Shown here: one piece after another, positions 19,138-28,392 of the stretch
Layout: each line of letters starts with the position of its first letter
How positions within the stretch are numbered: the first letter of the stretch is position 1
Assembly: GCF_026725475.1 (NCBI RefSeq)
Contig: NZ_CP109965.1
Coordinates: 2,170,001 to 2,234,000 of the forward strand
Length of the DNA: 64,000 nt
Origin: Catenovulum adriaticum
GTDB lineage: Bacteria > Pseudomonadota > Gammaproteobacteria > Enterobacterales > Alteromonadaceae
Direction of reading: 5' to 3'
Notes under the pieces: model-generated
The model's input: the letters and a program-made list of their open reading frames with translations, nothing else
Database searches by the model: none
Told to the model about the DNA's origin: nothing
Position numbers and translations under genes: made by a program

Positions 19138-19359
19138 ATCCTCTTTTATTTACCTTACTCTGCTATCTACTTATCAACACAGATAAAATTTATTAAAAAA
19201 TTCATTTTATTTGCTGTCGTTTAATCATTCTTAGGTCTACGCTTAAATTAATCTAAAAGCACGTTTTTTCTAAAAGCGCATCTTGATTAATGAAAGACGT
19301 AAACTTGCTTTCAAATTTGCTGAATTCTTAATCTGAGCTGGCAACGCTAGGAGGCCTGC

Positions 19360-21282
19360 ATGGGTATATTTGAGCATTATCAACAAAGGTACGAGTCAAA
19401 ACAGGAAGAAGAATATTCCATTCAAGAATTTTTAGAACTCTGTAAAACTGACAAATCTGTTTACGCTAACGCTGCTGAAAGGTTACTCACAGCTATTGGC
19501 GAACCTGAAATGATAGATACCGCACAAGATCCAACATTAAGCCGATTGTTTTCAAACCGAGTCGTTTCTCGCTACCCTGCATTTTCAGAGTTTTATGGCA
19601 TGGAAGATGCCATTGAACAAATTGTCTCTTACCTTAAACATTCCGCCCAAGGGCTAGAAGAAAAGAAACAGATTTTATATTTATTAGGCCCAGTTGGTGG
19701 GGGTAAAAGCTCGCTTGCTGAAAAAATAAAACGCTTAGTAGAAGTTTGCCCTATTTATATTTTAAAAGGCTCTCCGGTTAACGACCACCCGCTGTGCTTA
19801 TTTGATTTAGAGCAAGATGGAAAAATTTTACAAACCGAATTTAATATTCCAAACCGCTACTTAAAAACCATAATGTCACCTTGGGCTAGAAAACGCCTGC
19901 ATGAATTTAATGGTGATATTAGTCAATTTAGAGTAATAAAAGTTTATCCATCTGTACTGGACCAAATTGCGATTGCCAAAACTGAACCTGGTGATGACAA
20001 CAACCAAGATATTTCAGCTTTAGTGGGTAAAGTTGATATTAGAAAATTAGATGAATATGCACAACATGATCCCGATGCCTACAGTTATTCAGGCGCACTT
20101 TGCAAAGGTAATCAAGGGGTTATGGAATTTGTTGAAATGTTTAAAGCGCCTATTAAAGTACTACACCCATTGTTAACCGCAACCCAAGAAGGTAACTATA
20201 ACCCAACGGAAGGCATGTCGGCTCTACCTTTTGATGGCATGGTTTTAGCGCATTCAAATGAATCTGAGTGGCAAGCTTTTAAAAACAATAAAAACAACGA
20301 AGCGTTTTTAGATAGAGTTTATATTGTTAAAGTGCCTTACTGTTTACGCATTTCAGAAGAAGTTAAAATATATCAAAAGCTAATAGAAAACAGCGAATTA
20401 AAAGATGCTCAGTGCGCTCCGGGCACGTTGGAAACTTTAGCGCAATTTTCTGTATTGTCGCGTTTAAAACCACCCGAAAACTCTAGTATATTTTCAAAAA
20501 TGCGCGTGTATAACGGTGAAAGCTTGAAAGATACCGATCCTAAAGCTAAGTCTTACCAAGAATACCGAGATTTTGCTGGGGTTGATGAAGCTATGTCTGG
20601 CCTGTCGACTCGATTTGCATTTAAAATTTTATCTCGGGTATTTAATTTTGATCATACTGAAGTGGCTGCTAACCCTGTACATTTGTTTTATGTGCTGGAG
20701 CAACAAATTGAGCGTGAGCAATTTTCAGCAGACGTTGCCGAGCTTTACCTTGAACATTTAAAAGGCTATTTAATTCCTAAGTATGTCGAATTTATAGGGA
20801 AAGAAATTCAAACTTCGTATTTAGAATCTTATTCAGAATATGGTCAAAATATATTCGACCGTTATGTCAGTTATGCTGATTTTTGGATTCAAGATCAAGA
20901 ATATCGCGATCCAGAAACCGGTCAGCTTTTTGACCGAAGCGCACTCAACAATGAGCTTGAAAAAATTGAAAAACCAGCAGGTATTAGCAACCCAAAAGAT
21001 TTTAGAAATGAAATTGTGAATTTTGTATTACGAGCTCGAGCCAATAATGGAGGCAAAAACCCAGCTTGGACAGGCTATGAAAAATTAAAAACTGTTATTG
21101 AGAAAAAAATGTTCTCTAATACTGAAGAGTTGCTGCCTGTTATTTCATTTAACGCTAAAACCTCCAATGAAGATCAGAAAAAACATGATGATTTTGTCGC
21201 CCGTATGATGGAAAAAGGTTATACAAAAAAACAAGTTAGACTACTGTGTGAATGGTATCTGAGAGTTAGAAAATCGTCTTAA
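19360..21282 (+). CDS. prkA: PrkA family serine protein kinase (YeaG)
   Basis: A 640-residue homologue of E. coli YeaG and B. subtilis PrkA, an AAA-type protein with reported kinase activity that acts in starvation and stationary phase. The Walker A motif GPVGGGKSS (K116) lies in the N-terminal AAA domain, and the kinase-like C-terminal half is full length (E. coli about 644). The ATG at 19360 has a perfect AGGAGG site. It opens a three-gene operon with yeaH and spoVR (gaps of 57 and 10 bases), a set that co-occurs widely in Proteobacteria. The 19138-19359 leader probably holds the promoter; I see no clear sigma-54 or sigma-28 site there. Confidence 0.95.
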   Translation: MGIFEHYQQRYESKQEEEYSIQEFLELCKTDKSVYANAAERLLTAIGEPEMIDTAQDPTLSRLFSNRVVSRYPAFSEFYGMEDAIEQIVSYLKHSAQGLEEKKQILYLLGPVGGGKSSLAEKIKRLVEVCPIYILKGSPVNDHPLCLFDLEQDGKILQTEFNIPNRYLKTIMSPWARKRLHEFNGDISQFRVIKVYPSVLDQIAIAKTEPGDDNNQDISALVGKVDIRKLDEYAQHDPDAYSYSGALCKGNQGVMEFVEMFKAPIKVLHPLLTATQEGNYNPTEGMSALPFDGMVLAHSNESEWQAFKNNKNNEAFLDRVYIVKVPYCLRISEEVKIYQKLIENSELKDAQCAPGTLETLAQFSVLSRLKPPENSSIFSKMRVYNGESLKDTDPKAKSYQEYRDFAGVDEAMSGLSTRFAFKILSRVFNFDHTEVAANPVHLFYVLEQQIEREQFSADVAELYLEHLKGYLIPKYVEFIGKEIQTSYLESYSEYGQNIFDRYVSYADFWIQDQEYRDPETGQLFDRSALNNELEKIEKPAGISNPKDFRNEIVNFVLRARANNGGKNPAWTGYEKLKTVIEKKMFSNTEELLPVISFNAKTSNEDQKKHDDFVARMMEKGYTKKQVRLLCEWYLRVRKSS

Positions 21283-21339
21283 TTGAACAAACATTGCCTG
21301 CAAATAAACCATACGTTATAGGCAAATGTAGGAGCCAAT

Positions 21340-22608
21340 ATGACGAATTTTATTGATAGACGCTTAAATGCCAAAAATAAAAGTGCGGTTAATCGCCGCC
21401 GCTTTTTGCGCCGTTATAACCAGCAAATTAAAGAAGCGGTCTCAGATGCTATTAATCAGCGTAGTGTCACGGATATTGATTCTGGTGAGAGTGTCAGTAT
21501 TCCAAAAAGAGATGTATCTGAACCTTTTTTCCATCAAGGAAAAGGCGGCCACCGCGATATGGTTCACCCTGGAAATGATCAATTTACTCAAGGTGACAAA
21601 ATTAATCGCCCACCCTCAGAAGAAGGCAGTGGCGCGGGTGAAGGTGAAGCGACTCCAGATGGTGAAGGGGAAGATAATTTTGTATTCCAAATTTCAAAAG
21701 AAGAGTATTTAGATATTCTTTTTGAAGATCTTGAACTGCCCAACCTTAAAAAAAATCAAATAGCCAAAGTGACTCAATATAAAACGGTGCGTGCTGGTTT
21801 TAAATCTGATGGTAATCCAAGCAGTATAGACATTGTTCGTTCACTGAAAAACTCTTTAGCAAGACGCACAGCCTTAACCGGAAAACATAAAAAACAATTA
21901 AAAGAAGCTGAAAAACAACTGGCACAACTACGCCATGCGCCTCACAATCACAGCGCTGATATTCATATTCTTGAAGCCGAAATTGAAGCATTAAAAAAAC
22001 GAATTAAAAAAGTCCCGTTTATTGATGAGTTTGATTTAAGATATAAAAATTACAATAAGCTGCCCTTACCTAGCAGCAAAGCTGTGATGTTTTGTTTAAT
22101 GGATGTTTCCGGCTCAATGGATCAAACCACTAAAGATATGGCGAAGCGTTTTTATATTTTATTGTATTTGTTTTTAACCCGTACCTATAAAAATGTTGAG
22201 GTGGTTTATATACGTCATCACACTCAAGCAAAAGAAGTAGACGAACACGAATTTTTTTACTCGCAAGAAACCGGCGGTACTATTGTCTCCAGCGCTTTAA
22301 AGTTAATGTCTGATATTGTTAAAAAACGCTATCCACAAGATGAGTGGAACATTTATGCGGCACAAGCCTCTGACGGTGATAACTGGGCTGATGATTCTCC
22401 ATTGTGTGTTGATATTCTTAATCAACACATTCTCCCTTTAATCCGCTACTACGCTTATATTGAAATAACAACTCGCAACCATCAGTCGCTATGGCGAGAA
22501 TACGAAAAACTCAGTGCAGAAAATTCTCATTTTGCAATGCAGCACATTACTCAGGTTGCGGATATTTACCCTGTTTTTCGTGAACTGTTTAAAAAACAAA
22601 TAAAATAA
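21340..22608 (+). CDS. yeaH: YeaH/YhbH family protein (DUF444, VWA-like)
   Basis: A 422-residue protein of the DUF444 family. Residues 1-110 are basic then Gly/Glu-rich and probably flexible ([17 protein letters not shown]). A coiled-coil stretch lies near 180-225. The C-terminal half is a von Willebrand A-like domain with the metal-site motif [11 protein letters not shown] near residue 250. It is co-transcribed with the prkA kinase and is thought to act in the same stress pathway; its biochemical role is not known. A GTAGGAG site precedes the ATG. Confidence 0.93.
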   Translation: MTNFIDRRLNAKNKSAVNRRRFLRRYNQQIKEAVSDAINQRSVTDIDSGESVSIPKRDVSEPFFHQGKGGHRDMVHPGNDQFTQGDKINRPPSEEGSGAGEGEATPDGEGEDNFVFQISKEEYLDILFEDLELPNLKKNQIAKVTQYKTVRAGFKSDGNPSSIDIVRSLKNSLARRTALTGKHKKQLKEAEKQLAQLRHAPHNHSADIHILEAEIEALKKRIKKVPFIDEFDLRYKNYNKLPLPSSKAVMFCLMDVSGSMDQTTKDMAKRFYILLYLFLTRTYKNVEVVYIRHHTQAKEVDEHEFFYSQETGGTIVSSALKLMSDIVKKRYPQDEWNIYAAQASDGDNWADDSPLCVDILNQHILPLIRYYAYIEITTRNHQSLWREYEKLSAENSHFAMQHITQVADIYPVFRELFKKQIK

Positions 22609-22618
22609 GGCGGAGCTT

Positions 22619-24139
22619 ATGGTCACCCAAAAAACGCCATTAAGTGATGGCCCAGATTGGAATTTTGAGCTACTTGAACAATACCACACTGAGATTAAAC
22701 GCGTGGCTGAGCATTACCGCTTAGACACTTATCCAAACCAAATTGAAGTGATTACAGCTGAACAAATGATGGATGCCTACTCGAGTATAGGTATGCCGAT
22801 TGGATATTCCCATTGGTCGTTCGGCAAAAAATTTATCCAGACTGAGCAAAATTACAAACGAGGTCATATGGGGTTGGCTTATGAAATCGTTATTAACTCC
22901 AACCCGTGCATTGCTTATTTAATGGAAGAAAACACCATGACAATGCAAGCATTGGTTATGGCTCACGCTTGTTATGGGCATAATTCATTTTTTAAAAATA
23001 ATTATTTATTTACCACTTGGACAGATGCTGATTCAATTATCGATTATTTATTATTTGCGAAAAATTATATTGCGCACTGCGAAGAAAAATATGGAATTAG
23101 CGAAGTTGAGTCGACTTTAGATTCATGCCATGCCCTAATGAATTATGGTGTCGATAGATATAAACGCCCTCAAAAAATTTCAATTCATGAAGAACAAAGA
23201 CGCCAGCACGAAAGAGCTGAATATTTACAAAGCCAAGTGAATGATTTATGGCGAACCGTACCTAAAAAATCAACCGAAAAAGAGCATAAAACCGTTAAAT
23301 TTCCGAGCGAGCCACAAGAAAACATTTTATATTTTATTGAAAAAAATGCGCCTATGTTAGAGCCGTGGCAGCGAGAATTAGTACGAATTGTTCGTAAGGT
23401 CTCCCAGTATTTTTATCCGCAAAAACAAACCCAAGTCATGAATGAAGGCTGGGCTACATTTTGGCATTACACCATATTAAATCATCTGTATGACGAAGGT
23501 TTAGTTACCGACAGCTTTATGCTTGAGTTTTTAAACAGCCATACCAATGTGATTTATCAGCCACCATACAACAGCCCTTACTATTCAGGTATTAATCCTT
23601 ATGCGCTGGGCTTTAATATGTTTATTGATATAAGACGAATTTGTGAGCAGCCAACAGTTGAAGATAAATACTGGTTTCCTGACATTGCAGGTTCAAACTG
23701 GCTGGATACACTGCATTTTGCAATGCAGAATTTTAAAGATGAAAGCTTTATTAGCCAGTTTTTGTCACCTAAGCTTATTAGAGATTTAAAACTGTTTAAG
23801 ATAACCGATAATGACCAACAAGAATTTATCGAAGTCGCGGCTATTCATAATGAACAAGGCTATAAAAATATTCGAGAGTCGCTCTCGCAGCAATATAACT
23901 TAAGCCAAGTTGAGCCAAACATTCAAGTTCACAACGTTGATATAAATGGTGATCGCTCACTTACCTTAAGATATACGCAGCATAACCGTATTCCATTAGC
24001 AAGCAGTCGACAAGAAGTGTTAAAGCATTTATACCGGCTGTGGAAATTTGATGTGAAATTAGAAATGGAAAATAGTGATGGCAGTGTCAGCACATTAGAC
24101 ACTTGCCCTATTAAAAAGTTAAAAGTTGCGCTTGATTAA
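22619..24139 (+). CDS. SpoVR family protein (YcgB-like)
   Basis: A 506-residue member of the SpoVR/YcgB family, close in length to E. coli YcgB (510). Conserved features include PIGYSHWSFGKKF, GHNSFFKNN, MNEGWATFWHY and NPYALGFNMF. Histidine/glutamate groups such as MAHACYGH and NEGWATFWH look like a metal site, though the activity is unproven. It starts 10 bases after yeaH with an AGGCGGAG site, completing the prkA-yeaH-spoVR operon. It ends 4 bases before the convergent fadR stop, and I see no hairpin between them. Confidence 0.93.
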   Translation: MVTQKTPLSDGPDWNFELLEQYHTEIKRVAEHYRLDTYPNQIEVITAEQMMDAYSSIGMPIGYSHWSFGKKFIQTEQNYKRGHMGLAYEIVINSNPCIAYLMEENTMTMQALVMAHACYGHNSFFKNNYLFTTWTDADSIIDYLLFAKNYIAHCEEKYGISEVESTLDSCHALMNYGVDRYKRPQKISIHEEQRRQHERAEYLQSQVNDLWRTVPKKSTEKEHKTVKFPSEPQENILYFIEKNAPMLEPWQRELVRIVRKVSQYFYPQKQTQVMNEGWATFWHYTILNHLYDEGLVTDSFMLEFLNSHTNVIYQPPYNSPYYSGINPYALGFNMFIDIRRICEQPTVEDKYWFPDIAGSNWLDTLHFAMQNFKDESFISQFLSPKLIRDLKLFKITDNDQQEFIEVAAIHNEQGYKNIRESLSQQYNLSQVEPNIQVHNVDINGDRSLTLRYTQHNRIPLASSRQEVLKHLYRLWKFDVKLEMENSDGSVSTLDTCPIKKLKVALD

Positions 24140-24143
24140 AGCG

Positions 24144-24848
24144 CTAATCTAACTCAGGCAGATTTGCTTGATACTTTTTGAAAATTTCACCTGACTTTAC
24201 CCCATATTTGCGTAATAACTCTGGTATTTGTTCAAAGTCACCTTCGCTGGCACAAGCTAAAAAAGCTTTGTAATGAGCCTGAGCTAAATCTCTGGCTTCT
24301 TGGTGAGAAAAATAGAATCGACCTAATTTTTCATAAAGCGATTTAAAACCATTTAAAATTAAAACATAAATTGAGTTATTTGAAGCTCTGGTTAATGCAT
24401 GATGAAATTGGTAATCAAATTCGCTATAAGCTTCTTCAGTATCTGCCAATTTATTATAGTCAGCTAACGCGTGAACCACCGCTTTAGCATCATTTTTTAC
24501 CGCAGCTCTTGCATAAATAATTGCAACATTCGTTCGGGCAGATAGCAAATCATCAATAATTTGATCCGAGTTATTATGATCTAATTTAACCAAAGTGCCT
24601 AAAATATTCAGCCCGCATGAATGCCAAATATCATTAACTTGAGTCGGTTTTCCGTGTTGAATTGTTAGCCAGCCATCTCTGGCTAGGCGCTGTAAGACTT
24701 CGCGCAGGGTGGTTCTTGTCACTCCAATAACGTCTGCCAATTCACGCTCTGCCGGCAAAATAGAGCCAGCAGGGTATTTACCATTCCAGATTGATTCAAT
24801 TAAATATGTTTCAGCAACACCCGCAGGGCCTTGTGCTTTAATGTACAT
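24144..24848 (-). CDS. fadR: Fatty acid metabolism regulator FadR
   Basis: A 234-residue GntR-family regulator that senses long-chain acyl-CoA, represses beta-oxidation genes and activates unsaturated fatty acid synthesis. The winged helix (about 1-75) includes ESIWNGKYPAGSILPAERELADVIGV and TRTTLREVLQRLARDGWL in sequence; the all-helical C-terminal acyl-CoA domain ends at YQANLPELD. Its length matches the E. coli protein (239). Convergent with spoVR and divergent from ybfF. Confidence 0.94.
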   Translation of the reverse strand: MYIKAQGPAGVAETYLIESIWNGKYPAGSILPAERELADVIGVTRTTLREVLQRLARDGWLTIQHGKPTQVNDIWHSCGLNILGTLVKLDHNNSDQIIDDLLSARTNVAIIYARAAVKNDAKAVVHALADYNKLADTEEAYSEFDYQFHHALTRASNNSIYVLILNGFKSLYEKLGRFYFSHQEARDLAQAHYKAFLACASEGDFEQIPELLRKYGVKSGEIFKKYQANLPELD

Positions 24849-25161
24849 ATCTACTTCCTTTATTGAATAATTTTAATAATTTATTAAAGCCTGTTCGTTT
24901 TTATTTGTTTTTAAGTGTTATGACAGCGGTAATAAACAAGAAAATATAAACAAAGCTTAACATGTATGCAGTATAACGTGACTCAGTTCGATAATGCATT
25001 ACAAAAAGTAGAACTCAGTCACATAGTATAGTTTAAAATGGCATACCTTGTGCATTTTACGCTTTATCAAAATCACATAAAATCGTTCAAATGGCCAAAA
25101 TTGCTGACGTTAAATCTGTTACAATCCATTCTATTGAGCCATTAGATTATTTTGATTAAAT
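24849..25161. promoter_or_regulatory. fadR/ybfF divergent intergenic region
   Basis: A 313-base AT-rich region between divergent genes. It contains an imperfect inverted repeat, GTGACTCAGTTC (24978-24989) and GAACTCAGTCAC (25011-25022), with 11 of 12 positions pairing. I see no clear FadR-type operator. Promoters for both genes must lie here, but I cannot place them confidently. Confidence 0.4.
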
Positions 25162-25926
25162 ATGAAGTTACATTACAACTTAAGTGGTCAAGGCGAGCCG
25201 GTGGTGCTACTCCACGGTTTGCTTGGTCATTCACAAAATTTAGCAGGCATTGCAAAAGTTTTAGCCGCTGATTTTAAAGTGATTAATCTCGATTTAAGAA
25301 ACCATGGCGTTTCACCCCATACCAATTTACATACCTATACTTTAATGGTTGAAGATGTACTAGAAACTCTGGCCCCATTAAATTTAAATAAAATAAATGT
25401 ATTGGGCCATTCTATGGGTGGGAAAGTGGCAATGCAGCTCGCGCTAACTTACCCTCAAAAAATTAACAAGCTCATGGTTGAAGATATTGCACCCGTTGCC
25501 TACCCTGAACGGCACAATGAGATATTTAACGGTTTACAGGCTATTGATTTATCGAATCTTGCCAATCGACAACAGGCCGATGCGAAGCTGGCGCAATATG
25601 TCGATGATATTAACATTCGGCGGTTTTTATTAAGCAATCTGACAAAAAGTGAGGATCATTGGCAATGGAAAGTGAATTTGCCCGCTTTAATTGATCAATA
25701 CTCAGAAATTTGCCAATTTAATCCGCCAGCTAATCAGAGTTTTGATGGCGAGACTTTATTTATTAAAGGCGGTAACTCTGATTATATTCAAGCCGATCAT
25801 CAAAGTATTATTCAGCAGAAATTTCCAAATGCTCAAGCTAAGATTATTCAAGCAGCGGGGCATTGGATTCATGCAGAAAAAGCCAGCATATTCAATAAAA
25901 TCATCTTAGATTTTTTACAAAAATGA
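25162..25926 (+). CDS. ybfF: Alpha/beta hydrolase, YbfF-type esterase
   Basis: A 254-residue cytoplasmic hydrolase resembling E. coli YbfF, an esterase acting on acyl-CoA and other short esters. The oxyanion motif LLHGLLGHS lies at 17-24, the nucleophile in GHSMGG (S84), a catalytic His in AAGHWIH (H234), and the acid is probably in the PIAPVAYP-to-lid part. The start is the ATG at 25162; no strong ribosome site precedes it. Its position just before DUF2788 and fldA is common in related gammaproteobacteria. Confidence 0.88.
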   Translation: MKLHYNLSGQGEPVVLLHGLLGHSQNLAGIAKVLAADFKVINLDLRNHGVSPHTNLHTYTLMVEDVLETLAPLNLNKINVLGHSMGGKVAMQLALTYPQKINKLMVEDIAPVAYPERHNEIFNGLQAIDLSNLANRQQADAKLAQYVDDINIRRFLLSNLTKSEDHWQWKVNLPALIDQYSEICQFNPPANQSFDGETLFIKGGNSDYIQADHQSIIQQKFPNAQAKIIQAAGHWIHAEKASIFNKIILDFLQK

Positions 25927-25935
25927 TTCTCATTA
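25922..25935 (+). promoter_or_regulatory. Putative Fur box upstream of DUF2788-fldA
   Basis: AATGATTCTCATTA overlaps the ybfF stop. It is a dyad (AATGA/TCATT) close to the core of the Fur consensus (ATGATTATCAT, one mismatch). A possible -10, TATGATATA, starts near 25942, so a bound repressor would cover the promoter. Flavodoxin is typically induced when iron is scarce, which fits. Confidence 0.5.
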
Positions 25936-25998
25936 CGAAAAGTATGATATAGTTTGCGACCTTAATTTTTGGTTTGACGTGAAAGATAGGCATCAAAC

Positions 25999-26193
25999 AT
26001 GACCTTTGAACAATTTGAAGCACTTAGTTTTTATTTAGGGATCAGCGGCTTATTTGTGTTAATTGCATTGGCAATAAAAGACATTTTAAGCAAAGGCGAT
26101 GTTCCTGTGTATGGCAAAGTGATGGTTTGGCTAGTGCTGTTTTTAGGATGCGCCGGCTTTTTAGTTAAAGGTCTTATCCAAGTATTTTTTTAA
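25999..26193 (+). CDS. DUF2788 small membrane protein
   Basis: A 64-residue protein with two hydrophobic segments (about 10-27 and 42-62) around a short charged loop (KDILSKGDVPVYGK). It is a recognisable DUF2788 protein, which sits between ybfF and fldA in many Alteromonadales and vibrios. No function is known. It is 24 bases upstream of fldA and probably shares its transcript and the putative iron control. Confidence 0.85.
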   Translation: MTFEQFEALSFYLGISGLFVLIALAIKDILSKGDVPVYGKVMVWLVLFLGCAGFLVKGLIQVFF

Positions 26194-26217
26194 TCTTTGT
26201 AAAAGCGAGTTATCAAT

Positions 26218-26742
26218 ATGGCAGTAGTGGGCTTATTTTTTGGAAGCGACACAGGCAATACCGAAGCTGTCGCCAAAATGATCCAGAAACAACTGGGTAA
26301 AGACCTGGTAGACATTCATGATATTGCTAAATCAAGTAAAGAAGACATAGCAAACTATGACTTCTTATTATTTGGCATTCCAACTTGGTATTATGGTGAA
26401 GCACAATGTGATTGGGATGATTTCTTCCCCGATTTAGAAGAGATAGATTTCACTGATAAAGTGGCTGCTATTTTTGGTTGTGGAGATCAGGAAGATTATG
26501 CCGAATACTTCCTTGATGCAATGGGCATGGTACGCGACATTATTGAACGCAAAGGCGCAACTTTAGTGGGTCATTGGTCGACTGATGGCTATGACTTTGA
26601 AGCATCAAAAGGATTAGTTGATGATGATCACTTTATTGGTTTAGGTATTGATGAAGACAGACAACCTGAATTAACAGATGATCGAGTTAAAGCTTGGTGC
26701 CAGCAATTAACTGAAGAAATGTATCTTTCTGAATTTAAATAA
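26218..26742 (+). CDS. fldA: Flavodoxin FldA
   Basis: A 174-residue long-chain flavodoxin, a low-potential FMN electron carrier that can replace ferredoxin under iron limitation. The phosphate-binding loop FGSDTGNTEAVAK is at the N-terminus. The FMN-flanking segments are FGIPTWYYGEAQCDWDDF (Trp side) and FGCGDQEDYAEYF (Tyr side). In several relatives fur follows directly; here a terminator and a 400-base gap follow instead. Confidence 0.95.
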   Translation: MAVVGLFFGSDTGNTEAVAKMIQKQLGKDLVDIHDIAKSSKEDIANYDFLLFGIPTWYYGEAQCDWDDFFPDLEEIDFTDKVAAIFGCGDQEDYAEYFLDAMGMVRDIIERKGATLVGHWSTDGYDFEASKGLVDDDHFIGLGIDEDRQPELTDDRVKAWCQQLTEEMYLSEFK

Positions 26743-26751
26743 TTCACCATT

Positions 26752-26785
26752 AAGGCATTGTTATCTTTAAACAATGCCTTTTTAT
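26752..26785 (+). terminator. Intrinsic terminator of fldA
   Basis: A perfect 11-bp stem, AAGGCATTGTT (26752-26762) with AACAATGCCTT (26770-26780), followed by TTTTATC. Confidence 0.9.
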
Positions 26786-27166
26786 CTCTCCTTTTATTTT
26801 TTTCTTTAGACACCCCTTTTAAGCGCTTAAGACAGCTCAAAAATTTGAACGCTATCCCATTTTATTTTAAGCCTAAACTTATCTTGAACTTTCCTCGATA
26901 AATACACACCAAATTTATATATTGATTAATTAATCGTTATAGCGCTAAGCAATAGCAGCTTATAACTACTTTATATAAAAATATTTTTTATATAACTGGC
27001 GACAATGCAAGTTAACAACTATTTTTTAATTTATAGTAAAGTTTTTAGTTATTTGAAATATATTTTTTGATGAAAACAGGTAAACGATTGATTCTAAAAA
27101 GCTTTAGAACATGGCAGTTCAACTTATTGCGCTAATGCGGTCATCTCAAATAAAAATAGGAGACTC
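26786..27166 (+). promoter_or_regulatory. Upstream region of the ectoine-degradation operon
   Basis: 381 bases, very AT-rich, with no gene. It includes an AT palindrome at 26971-26995 (TTATATAAAAA and its complement). The promoter of doeB2 must lie here, and the gene has a clear TAGGAG ribosome site. I cannot place an operator. Confidence 0.4.
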
Positions 27167-28348
27167 ATGTCAAGCAACTGGCAAGATATTATCGATTCGG
27201 CAACCGAAACCCGAAAAGCATTACATCAATCACCAGAGTTAAGCTGGCAAGAAACTCAAACCGCTTCTCTGATTCGAGAAAAACTTAATCAATTAGATAT
27301 CCCGTGGCAAAGTTATGCGCAAACTGGCACTTTAGCTTGCATTAACCCATCAGCAAAAGGAAATGGGCACCCACATATTGCACTTAGAGGCGATATAGAC
27401 GCTTTACCCATTAGCGAAAAAACGGATAAAGCTTGGCAATCTAAAACAGATGGTTGCATGCATGCGTGTGGGCATGATGGCCATACCGCCACGCTATTGG
27501 CAACGGCGGAGTGGCTAAAGTTAAATGAAGCCGAAATCCCGGGTGCCGTTAGCCTCGTTTTTCAACCAGCAGAAGAAGGCGGGCATGGTGCACGCGAAAT
27601 GCTCAAAGATGGTGCACTAAAAGAGGTAGATTATATTTATGGGTGGCACAACTGGCCAGCTATTCCGTTTGGCCAATTATTATGCCCTGACGATATTGTA
27701 ATGTGCGGCAATGGCACGTTCGAAGTTATCATTACCGGCAAAGGCGGTCACGCTAGCCAACCAGAACTGTGTGCCGATCCTGTCTTAGCAGCAAGTGCAA
27801 TTAATCTCGCATTGCAACAAATAATTAGCCGTAAGCTTGCACCACAACAGGCCGCTGTTGTAAGCGTTACCTCAATTCAAGCTGAAAGTGGTCTTACCGT
27901 TATTCCACAACAAGCCAAATTATCGGGCTGTATTAGAGTACCGAATCAAGAAACAGCTGACACTATTAATCAGTTGATTGAACAAATCAGTCATGATACC
28001 GCTAAAGCTTATGGGACAGAGTGTCAGGTCAACATTTACCCTCGTTATAGCGCGACCATTAATCATAAAACCCACGCCCAACGCGTGCGAGAAGAATGGC
28101 AAAATTTATACGGTAAAGATAGTTTGGCACAAAATGTGAATGTGCCAATTATGGCGTCTGAAGATTTTAGCTACTATTTAAATGCTATTCCGGGGGCATT
28201 TGCGTTGATTGGTGCCGATGATGGCGAAAACCATGATGCGCCTTGCCATAGTCCTAATTACGATTTTAACGATAAATTAATCGCCTTAGTCACTCAATTA
28301 TTTTCTCGTATTGTAGGCGCTCCTGTGCCTAATTTAACTAAATCTTAA
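27167..28348 (+). CDS. doeB2: M20-family deacetylase, probable N-acetyl-diaminobutyrate deacetylase DoeB2
   Basis: A 393-residue M20 peptidase-family amidohydrolase. The metal site is clear: GDIDALP (D76/D78), MHACGHDGHTA (C101, H103) and PAEEGGHGA (E136/E137), with a later GWHNW. The dimerisation domain is inserted at about 180-290. In this operon it most likely removes the acetyl group from N-alpha-acetyl-diaminobutyrate made by DoeA; by sequence alone it could also be a hippurate or indole-acetyl-amino-acid hydrolase. It is the first of a doeB2-doeD-doeA-doeC run; the aspartoacylase-like DoeB is absent. The start has a strong AGGAG site. Confidence 0.78.
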   Translation: MSSNWQDIIDSATETRKALHQSPELSWQETQTASLIREKLNQLDIPWQSYAQTGTLACINPSAKGNGHPHIALRGDIDALPISEKTDKAWQSKTDGCMHACGHDGHTATLLATAEWLKLNEAEIPGAVSLVFQPAEEGGHGAREMLKDGALKEVDYIYGWHNWPAIPFGQLLCPDDIVMCGNGTFEVIITGKGGHASQPELCADPVLAASAINLALQQIISRKLAPQQAAVVSVTSIQAESGLTVIPQQAKLSGCIRVPNQETADTINQLIEQISHDTAKAYGTECQVNIYPRYSATINHKTHAQRVREEWQNLYGKDSLAQNVNVPIMASEDFSYYLNAIPGAFALIGADDGENHDAPCHSPNYDFNDKLIALVTQLFSRIVGAPVPNLTKS

Positions 28349-28392
28349 ACTAAGCAATGCTTGCTTAACTCAGTCACCCCATGGAGGTCATT

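Noticed and set aside
26743..27166. fur gene after fldA
   Set aside because: Common in relatives, but no coding frame of that kind exists here.
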